Source of the DNA: UBA4582 sp002389265
GTDB lineage: Bacteria > Pseudomonadota > Gammaproteobacteria > Pseudomonadales > Azotimanducaceae
NCBI GenBank assembly: GCA_943788825.1
Contig: CALSRT010000003.1
Location: 186,001-250,000, forward strand
Direction: 5' to 3'
DNA length: 64,000 bases
In this document: positions 44,682-54,400 of the stretch, one piece after another
Layout of the letters: the number at the start of each line of letters is the position of its first letter
How positions within the stretch are numbered: position 1 is the stretch's first letter
Position numbers and translations under genes: made by a program
Notes under the pieces: generated by a model
Databases searched by the model: none
What the model was told of the DNA's origin: nothing
The model's input: only the letters and a program-made list of their open reading frames with translations

Positions 44682-45617
44682 ATGGAAGTGATCAGAGGGA
44701 TACATAATCTCCAACCCAGGCACCGAGGCTGCATTGTCACCATCGGCAATTTCGATGGCGTGCATCTCGGGCATCAGGCGATATTGCGGCAGGTGAAGCA
44801 GAAATCTCTGGAACTGGGTGCGCCGTCCATGTTGATTTGTTTCGAACCACAGCCAAAAGAGTTCTTTGACGCCTTCAGCGCGCCGGCGCGATTGACCCGA
44901 TTTCGAGAGAAGGTCGTATTACTAGCGGAGCAAGGCATTGATTTGGTGTTATGCCTGAAGTTTGACGAAAAAACGCGGTCGATGTCAGCGCCAGCCTTTA
45001 TCGACCTGCTGGTTAAAGACCTGCAGGTGCGGGCGGTATTTGCCGGTGATGATGCTCGCTTCGGGAATGACCGTAGCGGTGATTTCAATCTGTTGCTGGC
45101 TGCTGGTAAAAAATATGACTTTGCGGTGACTAACCTTTACACCCTGACGGTTGACCAAGCTCGGGTCAGCAGTACGCGAATACGCGATTGTCTCGCGGCA
45201 GGCGACTTTGCCATGGCTGAGCAACTATTAGGACGACCCTATTCCATCACCGGCAAAGTGGTTTACGGTCGGCAGCTAGGTCGCACCCTGGACGCGCCGA
45301 CCGCGAATATTCAATTGCACCGGTACCGAGCGCCTATTGATGGTGTTTATGCGGTTGAGGTCGAAGGTTTGAATGGTGTGTTGCAAGGGGTTGCGAACGT
45401 TGGTGTGCGACCCACCCTCAACGAGGCGACTGTAAAGCCGATTCTTGAAGTCCACATATTTGATTTTGGGCGAACAATTTATGGCAAGACCGTCAGGGTG
45501 ATATTCCGCGCCAAACTCCGTGAAGAGAAAAAGTTCGACGGCCTGGAAGCGCTGAAGCGGGCGATTAGTGCTGATATGGTGGCCGCAAAAGCTTACTTCG
45601 TGGATCAGCGCCCATGA
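44682..45617 (+). CDS. ribF: bifunctional riboflavin kinase/FAD synthetase
   Basis: Makes FMN and FAD from riboflavin. The FAD-synthetase domain is N-terminal (about 15-185: VTIGNFDGVHLGHQAIL, then VSSTRIRDCL), and the riboflavin-kinase domain is C-terminal (about 186-305: GRTLDAPTANIQL, GVANVGVRPTL). The 311 residues are normal. Its stop overlaps the lspA start as ATGA; in most gammaproteobacteria ileS would stand between these genes. Confidence 0.96.
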   Translation: MEVIRGIHNLQPRHRGCIVTIGNFDGVHLGHQAILRQVKQKSLELGAPSMLICFEPQPKEFFDAFSAPARLTRFREKVVLLAEQGIDLVLCLKFDEKTRSMSAPAFIDLLVKDLQVRAVFAGDDARFGNDRSGDFNLLLAAGKKYDFAVTNLYTLTVDQARVSSTRIRDCLAAGDFAMAEQLLGRPYSITGKVVYGRQLGRTLDAPTANIQLHRYRAPIDGVYAVEVEGLNGVLQGVANVGVRPTLNEATVKPILEVHIFDFGRTIYGKTVRVIFRAKLREEKKFDGLEALKRAISADMVAAKAYFVDQRP

Positions 45618-46105
45618 GGTATTTTTTGCTCAGCTTCGTGATTGTGATCGCTGACCAATGGTCGAAGGGTTTTATGAGTGATTTGCTAACGTTGTGTCGA
45701 CCCGGCGATTGCCAAAGTATCGTATTGCTGCCGGTGTTTAACTTTACACTGCTGCACAATGCCGGTGCGGCCTTCAGTTTTCTGAGCGACGCAGGCGGTT
45801 GGCAACGTTGGTTGTTAGTCGCGGTATCGACCCTGGTGAGTGCCATCATTGTGGTCTGGCTGTATCGAATCAAGTCCTCCGAGAAGCTGCTGGCGCTGGC
45901 CTTAGCGCTGATTCTCGGCGGCGCCATTGGCAACCTGATCGATCGGGCGCTGGTGGGTTACGTAGTGGATTTTATTGTCGTCCACTACCAGCACTACTAC
46001 TTTCCGGCATTCAATATTGCCGACTCAGCCATCACGATCGGCGCTATGGTGCTGATACTTGATACCCTGATTAAGCCCAAGGAGACCAGCAAAGTTAATG
46101 GCTAA
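45614..46105 (+). CDS. lspA: lipoprotein signal peptidase
   Basis: Membrane aspartyl protease that removes signal peptides from prolipoproteins. The 163 residues have four helices, with catalytic Asp in GYVVDFIVV and NIADSAIT and the conserved NAGAAFSFLS. It overlaps ribF by 4 bases and fkpB by 8. The overlap with ribF shows that ileS is cleanly absent, without remnant sequence. Confidence 0.96.
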   Translation: MRYFLLSFVIVIADQWSKGFMSDLLTLCRPGDCQSIVLLPVFNFTLLHNAGAAFSFLSDAGGWQRWLLVAVSTLVSAIIVVWLYRIKSSEKLLALALALILGGAIGNLIDRALVGYVVDFIVVHYQHYYFPAFNIADSAITIGAMVLILDTLIKPKETSKVNG

Positions 46106-46565
46106 GAATACCCCAATAGGGCCCGGTACAAGGGTGACGCTGCGATTTACTCTGGCGCTCACGAGCGGTGACATCGTCGATTCAACCGGCGACACGGCGG
46201 CGACCTTTGTCGTCGGTGATGGCAATTTATTGCCTGGTTTTGAGCAGGCGATGTACGGCATGTTGGCCGAAGCCTCAGCGCGATTATTGATTCCAGCTAG
46301 TCAAGCCTTTGGCGAGCATCTTGAGGCTAATATGCAGCGTCTACGTCGGGGTCAGTTCCCGGTCAATATGGTGTTAACTGAAGGCTTGATGATGTCCTTT
46401 GCTGACAAAGCAGATTCGGAGTTGCCCGGTGTCATCAACAAAATTCAAGGCGACAGTATTGAGGTGGACTTCAACCACCCACTGGCGGGCAAGGATCTGA
46501 TTTTTGAAGTCGATATTGTCGAAGTTGAGCAAATCACAAATGAAATAATCCGGGTGAGTGAATAA
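46098..46565 (+). CDS. fkpB: FKBP-type peptidyl-prolyl isomerase
   Basis: SlpA/FkpB-type isomerase of 155 residues: VTLRFTLALTSGDIVDST at the start, GDGNLLPGFEQAMYGM in the FKBP half, an inserted IF domain, and FNHPLAGKDLIFEVDI at the end. It stands between lspA and ispH in the normal order and overlaps lspA by 8 bases. Confidence 0.95.
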   Translation: MAKNTPIGPGTRVTLRFTLALTSGDIVDSTGDTAATFVVGDGNLLPGFEQAMYGMLAEASARLLIPASQAFGEHLEANMQRLRRGQFPVNMVLTEGLMMSFADKADSELPGVINKIQGDSIEVDFNHPLAGKDLIFEVDIVEVEQITNEIIRVSE

Positions 46566-46568
46566 TCT

Positions 46569-47504
46569 ATGCTCAGGGAAATTAAATTAGCGAGCCCCAG
46601 AGGCTTTTGTGCTGGCGTTGACCGGGCAATCGAAATCGTTAACCGGGCATTGGAGTTGTATGGCGCTCCCGTATATGTGCGCCACGAGGTGGTGCATAAC
46701 CGCACAGTTGTCGCAAATTTGCATGCCAAGGGTGCGATATTTGTCGAGGAAGTTGAGGAAGTGCCTGCGGGGTCCCTGGTGATTTTCAGTGCCCATGGTG
46801 TGTCGAAACAGGTTCGCGCGGACGCCGAGGAAAAAGGCCTTCGAGTCTTCGATGCCACCTGCCCCTTGGTGACCAAAGTGCATAATGAGGTTGTCAGCTT
46901 CTCTCGAGATCAGCGCGAGGCGGTGCTGATCGGTCATGCCGGTCATCCTGAAGTCGAGGGGACCATGGGTCAGTATGCAGACCCAAGCCGCATTTATTTG
47001 ATTGAAAGTGTCGATGATGTAGATATGTTGCAGATCCAGGATGCGACTCAGGTTTCCTATGTCACCCAAACCACCTTGTCTGTGGACGATACCGCCAATG
47101 TCATTGATCGATTGCGCAGCCGCTTCCCCTTGATTGAGGGGCCGCGCAAGGATGACATTTGTTATGCCACCCAGAATCGGCAGGATGCAGTGAAAGACCT
47201 TGCCCAAGAGTGTGATTTGATTCTCGTTGTCGGTTCGTCGAATAGTTCAAACTCTAATCGACTGCGGGAACTCGCCGAACGACTTGGGGTGCGGGCGTTT
47301 CTTATCGATAATGCGACGCTCATTGATCCGGTCTGGCTTGAAGGTGCTGAAGTTGTCGGTGTAACATCCGGCGCGAGCGCACCAGAAAGCTTGGTGGAAG
47401 AAGTTGTCGCGCGACTGCAGCTGGAAGGCCCGGTTGAGGTAACGACAATCGTAACTCGAGAAGAGAGCATTGAGTTTTCCTTGCCTAAAGCCCTGCGCAG
47501 GTAA
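46569..47504 (+). CDS. ispH: 4-hydroxy-3-methylbut-2-enyl diphosphate reductase
   Basis: Last step of the non-mevalonate isoprenoid pathway, using a [4Fe-4S] cluster. The three cluster cysteines are in PRGFCAGVDRA, FDATCPLVTKVH and DDICYATQNRQ. Conserved HEVVHN and VGHAGHPEVEGT are present. The 311 residues are normal. It starts 3 bases after fkpB and is followed after 72 bases by the pilus genes. Confidence 0.97.
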   Translation: MLREIKLASPRGFCAGVDRAIEIVNRALELYGAPVYVRHEVVHNRTVVANLHAKGAIFVEEVEEVPAGSLVIFSAHGVSKQVRADAEEKGLRVFDATCPLVTKVHNEVVSFSRDQREAVLIGHAGHPEVEGTMGQYADPSRIYLIESVDDVDMLQIQDATQVSYVTQTTLSVDDTANVIDRLRSRFPLIEGPRKDDICYATQNRQDAVKDLAQECDLILVVGSSNSSNSNRLRELAERLGVRAFLIDNATLIDPVWLEGAEVVGVTSGASAPESLVEEVVARLQLEGPVEVTTIVTREESIEFSLPKALRR

Positions 47505-47576
47505 GGGCCTCCATAAGCGCAAGTGCTCTCCATGACTAGCAGAGTAACCCTAATTGGTATCAGCTGGAGAACAACA

Positions 47577-47942
47577 ATGATGGCAAAAGGCTATACGCTT
47601 ATAGAATTGATGGTGGTGGTTGCGATTATTGGTATTATCTCCGCGATAGCCTATCCGAGCTATCAAACCTACACCTGCGATACCTTCATTGGTCAGGGGG
47701 TTGCTGATATGAAGGTCTGTGCGTTGGGCCTGGAGCGGTTCTACAGTAACGACTTTACCTATGTTGGCGCGACTATTGGTGGCGTCTGCAGTGCCGTGTC
47801 GCCCACGCAGGGAACCAAAAAGTTTGATCTCACCCTGAGCACCCTGACTCAGACCAATTTTGTGGTCACGGCAACGCCTGTCGGCAGCTGCGGCACGACG
47901 ATGACCCTCGATGCGGCAGGCACTTTGACCGTAGCGCCCTAA
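47577..47942 (+). CDS. pilE: type IV minor pilin PilE
   Basis: A 121-residue prepilin from the ATG at 47577, supported by GGAGA 6 bases upstream. The short leader MMAKG is followed by the cleavage site G/YTLIELMVVVAIIG; Tyr replaces the usual Phe at position 1, and Glu5 is present. The globular part has four Cys, two near the C-terminal end (GSCGTT). Minor pilins start pilus assembly and help display PilY1. A 263-base gap separates it from the next pilin gene. Confidence 0.85.
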   Translation: MMAKGYTLIELMVVVAIIGIISAIAYPSYQTYTCDTFIGQGVADMKVCALGLERFYSNDFTYVGATIGGVCSAVSPTQGTKKFDLTLSTLTQTNFVVTATPVGSCGTTMTLDAAGTLTVAP

Positions 47943-48047
47943 TTTTTTGTGTTCTGAATATTTTCGATAGGCATTTTTACTCATACACAGTGCTGGTTTG
48001 CCTGCGACTGTCTTTTCAGTGTGCGTGTCTGCGGTTGGCATGATCTA

Positions 48048-48070
48048 CCATCTTCAGGTCCTGAAGGTGG
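48048..48070. repeat. hairpin in the pilE-fimT gap
   Basis: CCATCTTCAG-GTC-CTGAAGGTGG forms a 10-base stem with one G-T pair, about 106 bases after pilE stops. No T run follows, so it may attenuate or stabilise rather than terminate. Confidence 0.5.
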
Positions 48071-48176
48071 GATAATTCTGGTAGATTTGCGCCCTTGCGT
48101 GCTTTTGACCGCCTATCGAATTTTCATCAGGGCTGATCGTTCTGCGCCCAGTTCAAGCCTGCCATTCGCCTAGAAT

Positions 48177-48198
48177 CCTTTTCGTCCATTAGAAAAGG
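48177..48198 (+). promoter_or_regulatory. hairpin covering the ribosome site of the FimT/FimU-type gene
   Basis: CCTTTTC (48177-48183) pairs with GAAAAGG (48192-48198) across an 8-base loop. The right arm contains the AAAAGG ribosome site 7 bases before the start codon, so folding would block initiation. Confidence 0.45.
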
Positions 48199-48205
48199 AA
48201 CTTCG

Positions 48206-48748
48206 ATGGCAACTTCAAAACAGAGTATTTCGGCTCGGCTAATTCGTGGCATGACGTTAATCGAACTGATGGTTGGTTTGGTGATTGTCGGTATGGGTAT
48301 GACGATTGCCGTCCCGAGCTTTCAGGGTATGTTGGCCAGAAATACCATGGCCACCCAGGTCAATGAATTCTTGTTGACCGTCAATCGTGCCCGCTCTGCG
48401 GCCAGTGCGCAGGGTGGGCCCGTGAGCGTGCAGGCGCTGGATGCGGTTGAGGATAATGAATTTGGTGCTGGCTGGTGCATAGTCAGCGGCAATCCCGGTA
48501 ACTGTAACGCAGGCGTGATCATGCGCGTGTTGCCGATCGCCGCTGAGAGTACGTTGATTTTTGCCACCTCAGGCGCAACGGCCATTGAGTTTGACGCCAT
48601 GGGTGCGCTGGCTGATGCCACTGCCCTCGACATCGATCTCTGTCGCGCTGGGCACGAGGGTCGCCGCATTCATATTAGTGCCGTAGGACGGTCGAAGTCG
48701 CACAAGCCCACTGACCCCAGTATCAGTCGCCAACCGGATTGTCCCTGA
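48206..48748 (+). CDS. GspH/FimT-family minor pilin (FimU position)
   Basis: A 180-residue prepilin with leader MATSKQSISARLIRG and cleavage at G/MTLIELMVGLVIVG; Glu5 is present. The globular GspH domain contains NEFLLTVNRARSAASAQGG and Cys pairs (GWCIVSGNPGNCN, IDLCRAG, RQPDC). It heads the pilV-pilW-pilX-pilY1 run, the place FimU holds in Pseudomonas. Spacing to pilV is 9 bases. Confidence 0.85.
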   Translation: MATSKQSISARLIRGMTLIELMVGLVIVGMGMTIAVPSFQGMLARNTMATQVNEFLLTVNRARSAASAQGGPVSVQALDAVEDNEFGAGWCIVSGNPGNCNAGVIMRVLPIAAESTLIFATSGATAIEFDAMGALADATALDIDLCRAGHEGRRIHISAVGRSKSHKPTDPSISRQPDCP

Positions 48749-48757
48749 GGATCTGCA

Positions 48758-49291
48758 ATGAACAGTTCTGAGCAATACGGTAAATCAAACAATAGTCAGC
48801 GGGGTTTTACCCTGATAGAAGTGATGGTGGCGATGCTGATCGTCAGTGTCGGCATTCTCGGTGTCGCGGGAATACAACTCGTCAGCCTGCAGCAGAATCA
48901 AAGCGCGATGCTCAACTCTGAAGCCTTGATGGTGGGGAACACCATCCTTGATCGAATTCGTGCCAATGCGCAGAGTGATTATGGCGGGGTGGACTATACG
49001 GATGTGCCCACCGCAGCAGCTCGCAACTGTATAACGAGCAGCTGCTCTCCGGCAGAAATGGCGGTGTATGACATTGCTCAATGGAAATGCAGTATCAACT
49101 CAACCCTGGAGCCGGTTGCCAACACGAGTCACCCGGTGTGCCTGAGTCTTGCCACCGAAGGTAAGCTGCCCGATGGCAATGGCAGGATTGTCAAGGCGAC
49201 AGACAGCTATACGGTAACTATCGAGTGGCGCGATGATCGTGCCGGCGCCAGGCGGGAAATTTCCCTTCGAACCCAGATACGAGGCACCTGA
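48758..49291 (+). CDS. pilV: type IV minor pilin PilV
   Basis: A 177-residue prepilin, leader of about 18 residues, cleavage RG/FTLIEVMVAMLIVSVGILG. Two Cys in AARNCITSSCSPAEM match PilV proteins. It is part of the minor-pilin priming complex. Its stop codon is two bases before the natural pilW start codon. Confidence 0.88.
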   Translation: MNSSEQYGKSNNSQRGFTLIEVMVAMLIVSVGILGVAGIQLVSLQQNQSAMLNSEALMVGNTILDRIRANAQSDYGGVDYTDVPTAAARNCITSSCSPAEMAVYDIAQWKCSINSTLEPVANTSHPVCLSLATEGKLPDGNGRIVKATDSYTVTIEWRDDRAGARREISLRTQIRGT

Positions 49292-49292
49292 T

Positions 49293-50313
49293 ATGCGACA
49301 CGGCCAGAGGCTTTTCAATTGTCGAGCTGTTGATTGCCATGGTGCTGGGCAGCATCGTGATCATTGGTATCGTTCAGTTGTTTGTCGCCAATTCGGCGAC
49401 CTACAAGGTACTTGTGGGCCAGAGCCGGATGCAAGAGTCCGCTCGATTTTCACTGGAATTCATCGGCCGGGATGTGCGTCGCGCGGGTTACCGGGGTTGC
49501 CTGTCCAGCAAGGGTGAGATCCGCGTCAATGTCGCGCCGAGTGATCTGCCCTATGAATATGACATCCGCCTGCCGGTTGCCGGTTATAACGGCGGAGGCA
49601 CTGGCTGGTCTCCAGCACTAACACCCATTAATGGTATTGATGTCAGTTTGATAGTGTCTGGCACCGATGTCTTGACGACCCGAAATCTATCGGCTGTTGA
49701 GTCTCGGTTGAAGAACGACTTAACCACTACCCAGATAAAACCGACGATTCGTATAGATGCAGGTTGGGCTGAATTTTTCAAAGGCGACATCGTGATGATC
49801 CATGACTGTGAAAAAGCCACGCTGTTTCACGTCATGAACATGACGCCGGATCTCACCGCACCCTCGGCTAGCGCCCAGGACCTGGTGATAGATCATGGAT
49901 TTGGTGGCGCTATCTCGAATACAACATTGCAGCTGGCAGACGTTAACACTTTTGAAACAGATGCGGCGATCTCGGCGGTTGAAGCCAGCACCTATTTTAT
50001 TGCACCGGGTACGGGGGTTAACAGTGCGGGGGATACGCCGTCGTCACTGTGGCGCAAAACTGGTGCCGCAACGCCGGTTGAGCTGGTTGAAGGGGTAGAA
50101 GACCTGCAGTTGCTTTTCGGCGTTGATCGCGTCGATGGAGACGGCGTGCCTGATCAGTACCTTCAGGCAAACCAGGTTGACGACTGGGGTGAATTGGTGA
50201 CGATTCGCGTCAGCATCGTCGCAAACAGTGTTGATGCGTTAGATGGCATCACCGGAGATGGCCTGATGCGTCGTACCTTCAGTCAAACCTACTTTATTCG
50301 AAATCATGGATAG
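49293..50313 (+). CDS. pilW: type IV minor pilin PilW with apparent leader frameshift
   Basis: The PilW reading frame encodes RG-FSIVELLIAMVLGSIVI and 320 further residues to 50313, but has no ATG, GTG or TTG before the prepilin motif. The ATG at 49293 has a GAGG site 8 bases upstream and directly follows pilV. It reads MRHGQ and then needs to skip one base near 49308 to give G/FSIVELL. So a single extra base, a sequencing error, or a CTG/ATA start must be assumed. The first standard in-frame start (TTG, 49330) would delete the cleavage site and Glu5 and could not make a functional prepilin. Confidence 0.8.
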
Positions 50314-50950
50314 CCTATCAATGCCAAGCGTAACTACCAGGTGTGTTTCGATACCGAAGGTGCATCAAAAAGGCCTGGCATTGTTTATGAGCCTGGTTAT
50401 TTTACTGGTGGTGACGCTGCTGGGCGTGGCCTCTGTGCAGACAACGATGATGGAAGAGCAGATGTCGCGGAACTCACGCGACGCCAATATTGCCATGCTG
50501 GCGGCGGAGTCGGCGATTGAAGATGGTGAAACCTATATCGAAACATTGGGGGCTGCGCAGGCAGCAGATGATGCTGCGAAGCTGGCGGCTGGAGAAACAC
50601 CAGTCGAGTTATTGGCGTTCATAGACGTTGACGCTGAGGCAAATGGTTTGTACTTCGAGGCGAGCTCTACCGCCACCCCTAATTGGGTGGGTGTTGTTTG
50701 GTCAGATCCTGATGGGAGTTATCTGTCGGCAAGCACTTCGATAGCTGGCGTTGAAACCCAACCAAAATACATTATCGAATATATCAAAACAGTGAATGTG
50801 GTCGAGCGGGATAGCATCAATGTTAATAACGTTGGCCAATCAGTAGTGACGGGCCGAAGCCAGATATTCAGAGTGACTGCCTTCGGCACCGGTGGTTCGG
50901 CGGATGCTCGTGCCATGCTACAAAGCACTTATGGACGGCGGTTAGATTAA
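50306..50950 (+). CDS. pilX: type IV pilus assembly protein PilX
   Basis: A 214-residue minor pilin. The N terminus HQKGLALFMSLVILLVVTLLG then SVQTTMMEEQMSRNSRD is typical of PilX, with the cleavage G and hydrophobic stretch; PilX proteins lack the usual Glu5. It overlaps pilW by 8 bases. In Pseudomonas PilX links PilY1 to the pilus tip. Confidence 0.87.
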   Translation: MDSLSMPSVTTRCVSIPKVHQKGLALFMSLVILLVVTLLGVASVQTTMMEEQMSRNSRDANIAMLAAESAIEDGETYIETLGAAQAADDAAKLAAGETPVELLAFIDVDAEANGLYFEASSTATPNWVGVVWSDPDGSYLSASTSIAGVETQPKYIIEYIKTVNVVERDSINVNNVGQSVVTGRSQIFRVTAFGTGGSADARAMLQSTYGRRLD

Positions 50951-50976
50951 GAAAATCGACTTATTAGGAGATCATT

Positions 50977-51393
50977 ATGATGAACGAAGTATCCAATCGT
51001 GTTGGTGCGGCAGGTTTGTTTGGTGTACTTGTATTGATATTGCTTGCGTTCCCCGTCGCTGCACAGCCTCAATCCGATGGCTATTCCCCGGCAGAGCGTG
51101 CTGAACAGGCGCTCATTGATCAGCTTCAAAGGACGACATACGGCCGGATCAGGGCAACGTCTGCTGTAATTACGGATGTGGATTTTGAAGGGCCGCGAAT
51201 CGTTGCTGACGGCCGGGCTTTCAATTTTTCGCCTGCAGCTCGGGTCAACCTGTTGTCAGGCGCGGGGGCGCCAACGTTGCTTCAGCAAGGCATGGCAATA
51301 CGCATGCTCTTTGAGTCGCCCACAGCGCAAAGCAAGCTTGGCGTAATTCACAATATCGATGAAATTGAAGTGGATGAATTAATGGTGTTTTAA
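50977..51393 (+). CDS. secreted protein of unknown function in the pilus operon
   Basis: A 138-residue protein with a signal peptide ending near PVAAQP (residue 31). The mature part looks beta-rich (ATSAVITDVDFEGPRIVADG, FSPAARVNLLS, then KLGVIHNIDEIEVDE). A TTAGGAGA ribosome site precedes it. I do not recognise the family. It sits between pilX and pilY1, near where PilY2 occurs beside pilY1 in Pseudomonas, though sequence similarity to PilY2 is not obvious. It may be a periplasmic partner of PilY1. Confidence 0.72.
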   Translation: MMNEVSNRVGAAGLFGVLVLILLAFPVAAQPQSDGYSPAERAEQALIDQLQRTTYGRIRATSAVITDVDFEGPRIVADGRAFNFSPAARVNLLSGAGAPTLLQQGMAIRMLFESPTAQSKLGVIHNIDEIEVDELMVF

Positions 51394-51479
51394 CCGCCTA
51401 TGGCTTGATCGTGGCGGCACAGAGTGTAACCGGCATGATCAAACGTCTACTGGGTGAGACTTTAGATTAAGGATGATCT

Positions 51480-54400
51480 ATGAACAGCCAAAAAATATTA
51501 TTATCGATGTTGCTCGCCGTTAGTATTGGCTGCCTGCCGCTTATTGCCGTCGCAAAAGGGGAGAAGGCGAACGATGATGAATACTATATCTTCGAGGATA
51601 ATCCCGGTGTTGTGCTTGAGGTGCTGTTAAACGATAACTACAACGAGCCGGCGATTATTAAAATCGCCGGGGTGACCGTGACCATTGACGGCATCGACTA
51701 TCCCAACAGCAGTGAGTCGAGACCGTCTACCATTATTGATCCGTTCGGGCAGGCGGTGACGTTGCCCAATGGCACGGTAATCGCCAATCCGGACGGCACC
51801 GTCACCTATAAGCCGAAACCCAACTTCAAGGGTTGGGACCATTTTCATTACACTTTCAAGGACGACAAGAAGAAAACTAAAGAAGGACGGGTGGATATCA
51901 GGGTAAGAGGTGTCAACGACGCGCCGGTGGTCACGGGCCAGAACCACACCATGGATGCCCACGATGTTCTTACTGTCAGTGCCGCGAACGGCCTGCTGAG
52001 TACTGCCTATGATGTGGATCAGGACGAGTTGACACTGATTGTCGTGGTCGAGCCTTTGCACGGTACTTTAGTTGTGGCCGATGACGGCAGCTATGTTTAC
52101 ACGCCTGACATCAATTTTGATGGCACCGACACGTTTACGTTCGCAGTCTCTGATGGCCGGACGACCAACATCGGTGGCCCCCAATCGGTAACTATCCAGG
52201 TTGTTGCCCTGACGCCACCCATCCAGGCCGACAACGATACCTATTACATCAGCGAAGATGCGGGCAGCGTCGTGTTTGATGTGTTGTCAAACGATGATCT
52301 ATACGGTGCATCAGTGCAGATTACCGTCGCCGGTATCGTCGCGATGATTGATGGCCAGGCCTATCCTGACAGCAGTGAATCATCGCCCACGACAATCACG
52401 GATCCCCTCGGCAATATCGTGACTCTGCCGAATGGCCAGGTTGAGATATTATCTGGCCAGAAGATTCGCTATACCCCGAAAGCGAATTTCAATGGCGCGG
52501 ATTTCTTCCACTACACTATTGACGATGGGCTGGGCCATACGGACAGCGGCAGGGTGAATATTAATATCAACCCGGTCAATGATGCGCCGACGTTGACCGG
52601 TCATGTGTATACCATGTTCGTTAATGAACGGCTGGAAGTTGATTTCCCTGGTTTGCTTGAATTTGCCTATGACCCTGATGGCGATAGCCTAGCTGTGCGT
52701 GAAACGAGTGATGTGAGCCACGGTAGTATTTGGTTCAACGAAGGCAGAGATCGGTTCACGTACCGGCCGGATGAAGATTTTGTTGGCACCGACAGCTTTA
52801 CCTTTAGGGTCCGTGATGAGGCTGGTTTGCTGAATATTGGTGGTGCCCAAACTATTACAATTCGCGTATATGCGGTGCCGCCGCCACCGGTTCAGGCGGT
52901 GGATGATGCTTACATCATCGAGGAAGATGCAGGTGAGGTCGTGCTGGAAGTGATGACGAACGATTTGTATGATCCTGTTGCGATTACCATTGCCGGTATT
53001 ACGGTGACCATTGCGGATCAGGATTTCCCCGGCAGCACAGAGACAGTGCCTACCGCCGTGCCAGATCCCCTGACCGGTGACACTGTGACCCTGCCGAACG
53101 GTACTGTTGAAATTCAGCCATCAGGAACCGTTATCTATCGGGCCAAGAACAACTACAACGGCACCGATTTTTTTACTTATACCGTTGAAGATGCCTTTGG
53201 CAATTCGGATCAGGGTCGCGTTGATATCAACATTAATGCGGTAAACGACGCGCCCACTGTGCCGGATATGAACTATACGATGGTGGTTAATGAAGTGCTG
53301 ACCGTGGCAACGCCGGGATTGCTGCACTCTGCCTGGGATCCCGATGGTCAGCTGATGAGCGTCAGCCAACTCAGCGCCCCGGTCTATGGCATCCTGACGT
53401 TCAATGCTAATGGCAGCTTCGTTTATACGCCCGAGCTGGATTACACCGGCTATGACAGTTTCACCTTTACCATCAGTGATGGTGTTACCAACAATCTAGA
53501 TGGTGCGAAAACGGTGACGATTTATGTGGACGAGATTCCACCGCCACCGCCACCGCCGCCGGGTGTCGTGACCCAGGCCTTGCCGCTGGCAGAAGCACCG
53601 CTGGAGCTGGGTTTGGGTGTTGACCCCAGCGTATTGATTCTCATGGACGATTCGGGCTCCATGGTGTGGACGCTGCTCACCACCACAGAAAGCGGCCGGA
53701 TGGAACTTACCAATGAGGATTATGTGGATGGGGGTAATGATCTCACCATTTATTCCTATGTGTTTCCGGTGTCAAACAATGTGTTTGATACAAAAGACAG
53801 CCGAGGGCGCCTGTTACCCAGCCAGGAGTCCATTGAACCCAACGCCAACGCCAACACGGTTTTCCGCGGCAATCATTTTGGTGTCTGGCGGGGCCGTAAC
53901 CATCAGTACAACAAGCTCTACTACAATCCGGCAAAAATCTATCGACCCTGGGTGGGTTTCAAGGTGGAGTCCAATGAAAACTGGCCACCGGCATCGCCCG
54001 GCGCCGCCCAGAATAACCCCTGGGATGCCGGCGAAGGCTATACCAACTTGCTGTCAGAGAAGAGCTGGAGTGCCTCGGAAAATGTCCCGAATAAAGATAA
54101 CGGTGTGACAGACATTGATGTCGACAAGTATTGGATACCACGTTACTACACCATCGACGATCCTGCCTGTGGTGTTGACTGTGAACCGGCCTGGGACACT
54201 GCGCACAGCCTGGTGGAAATCAAGCCCAATACGAAAAACTATGCCAGGGCACCGACCCGAACAGACTGCGTGACAACGTCGAACAGCTGTACGTTTGATG
54301 AGGAGATCCAGAATTTCGCCAACTGGTTTACCTACTATCGCTCTCGGGAGTTTGCGATGAAGGCCAGCATGGGTAGCGTGGTTGCTGACACCAGCGGTAT

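Noticed and set aside
47505..48205. Sigma-54 promoter for the pilus operon
   Set aside because: PilR makes one likely, but I found no convincing TGGCAC-N5-TTGC match upstream of pilE or the FimT/FimU-type gene.
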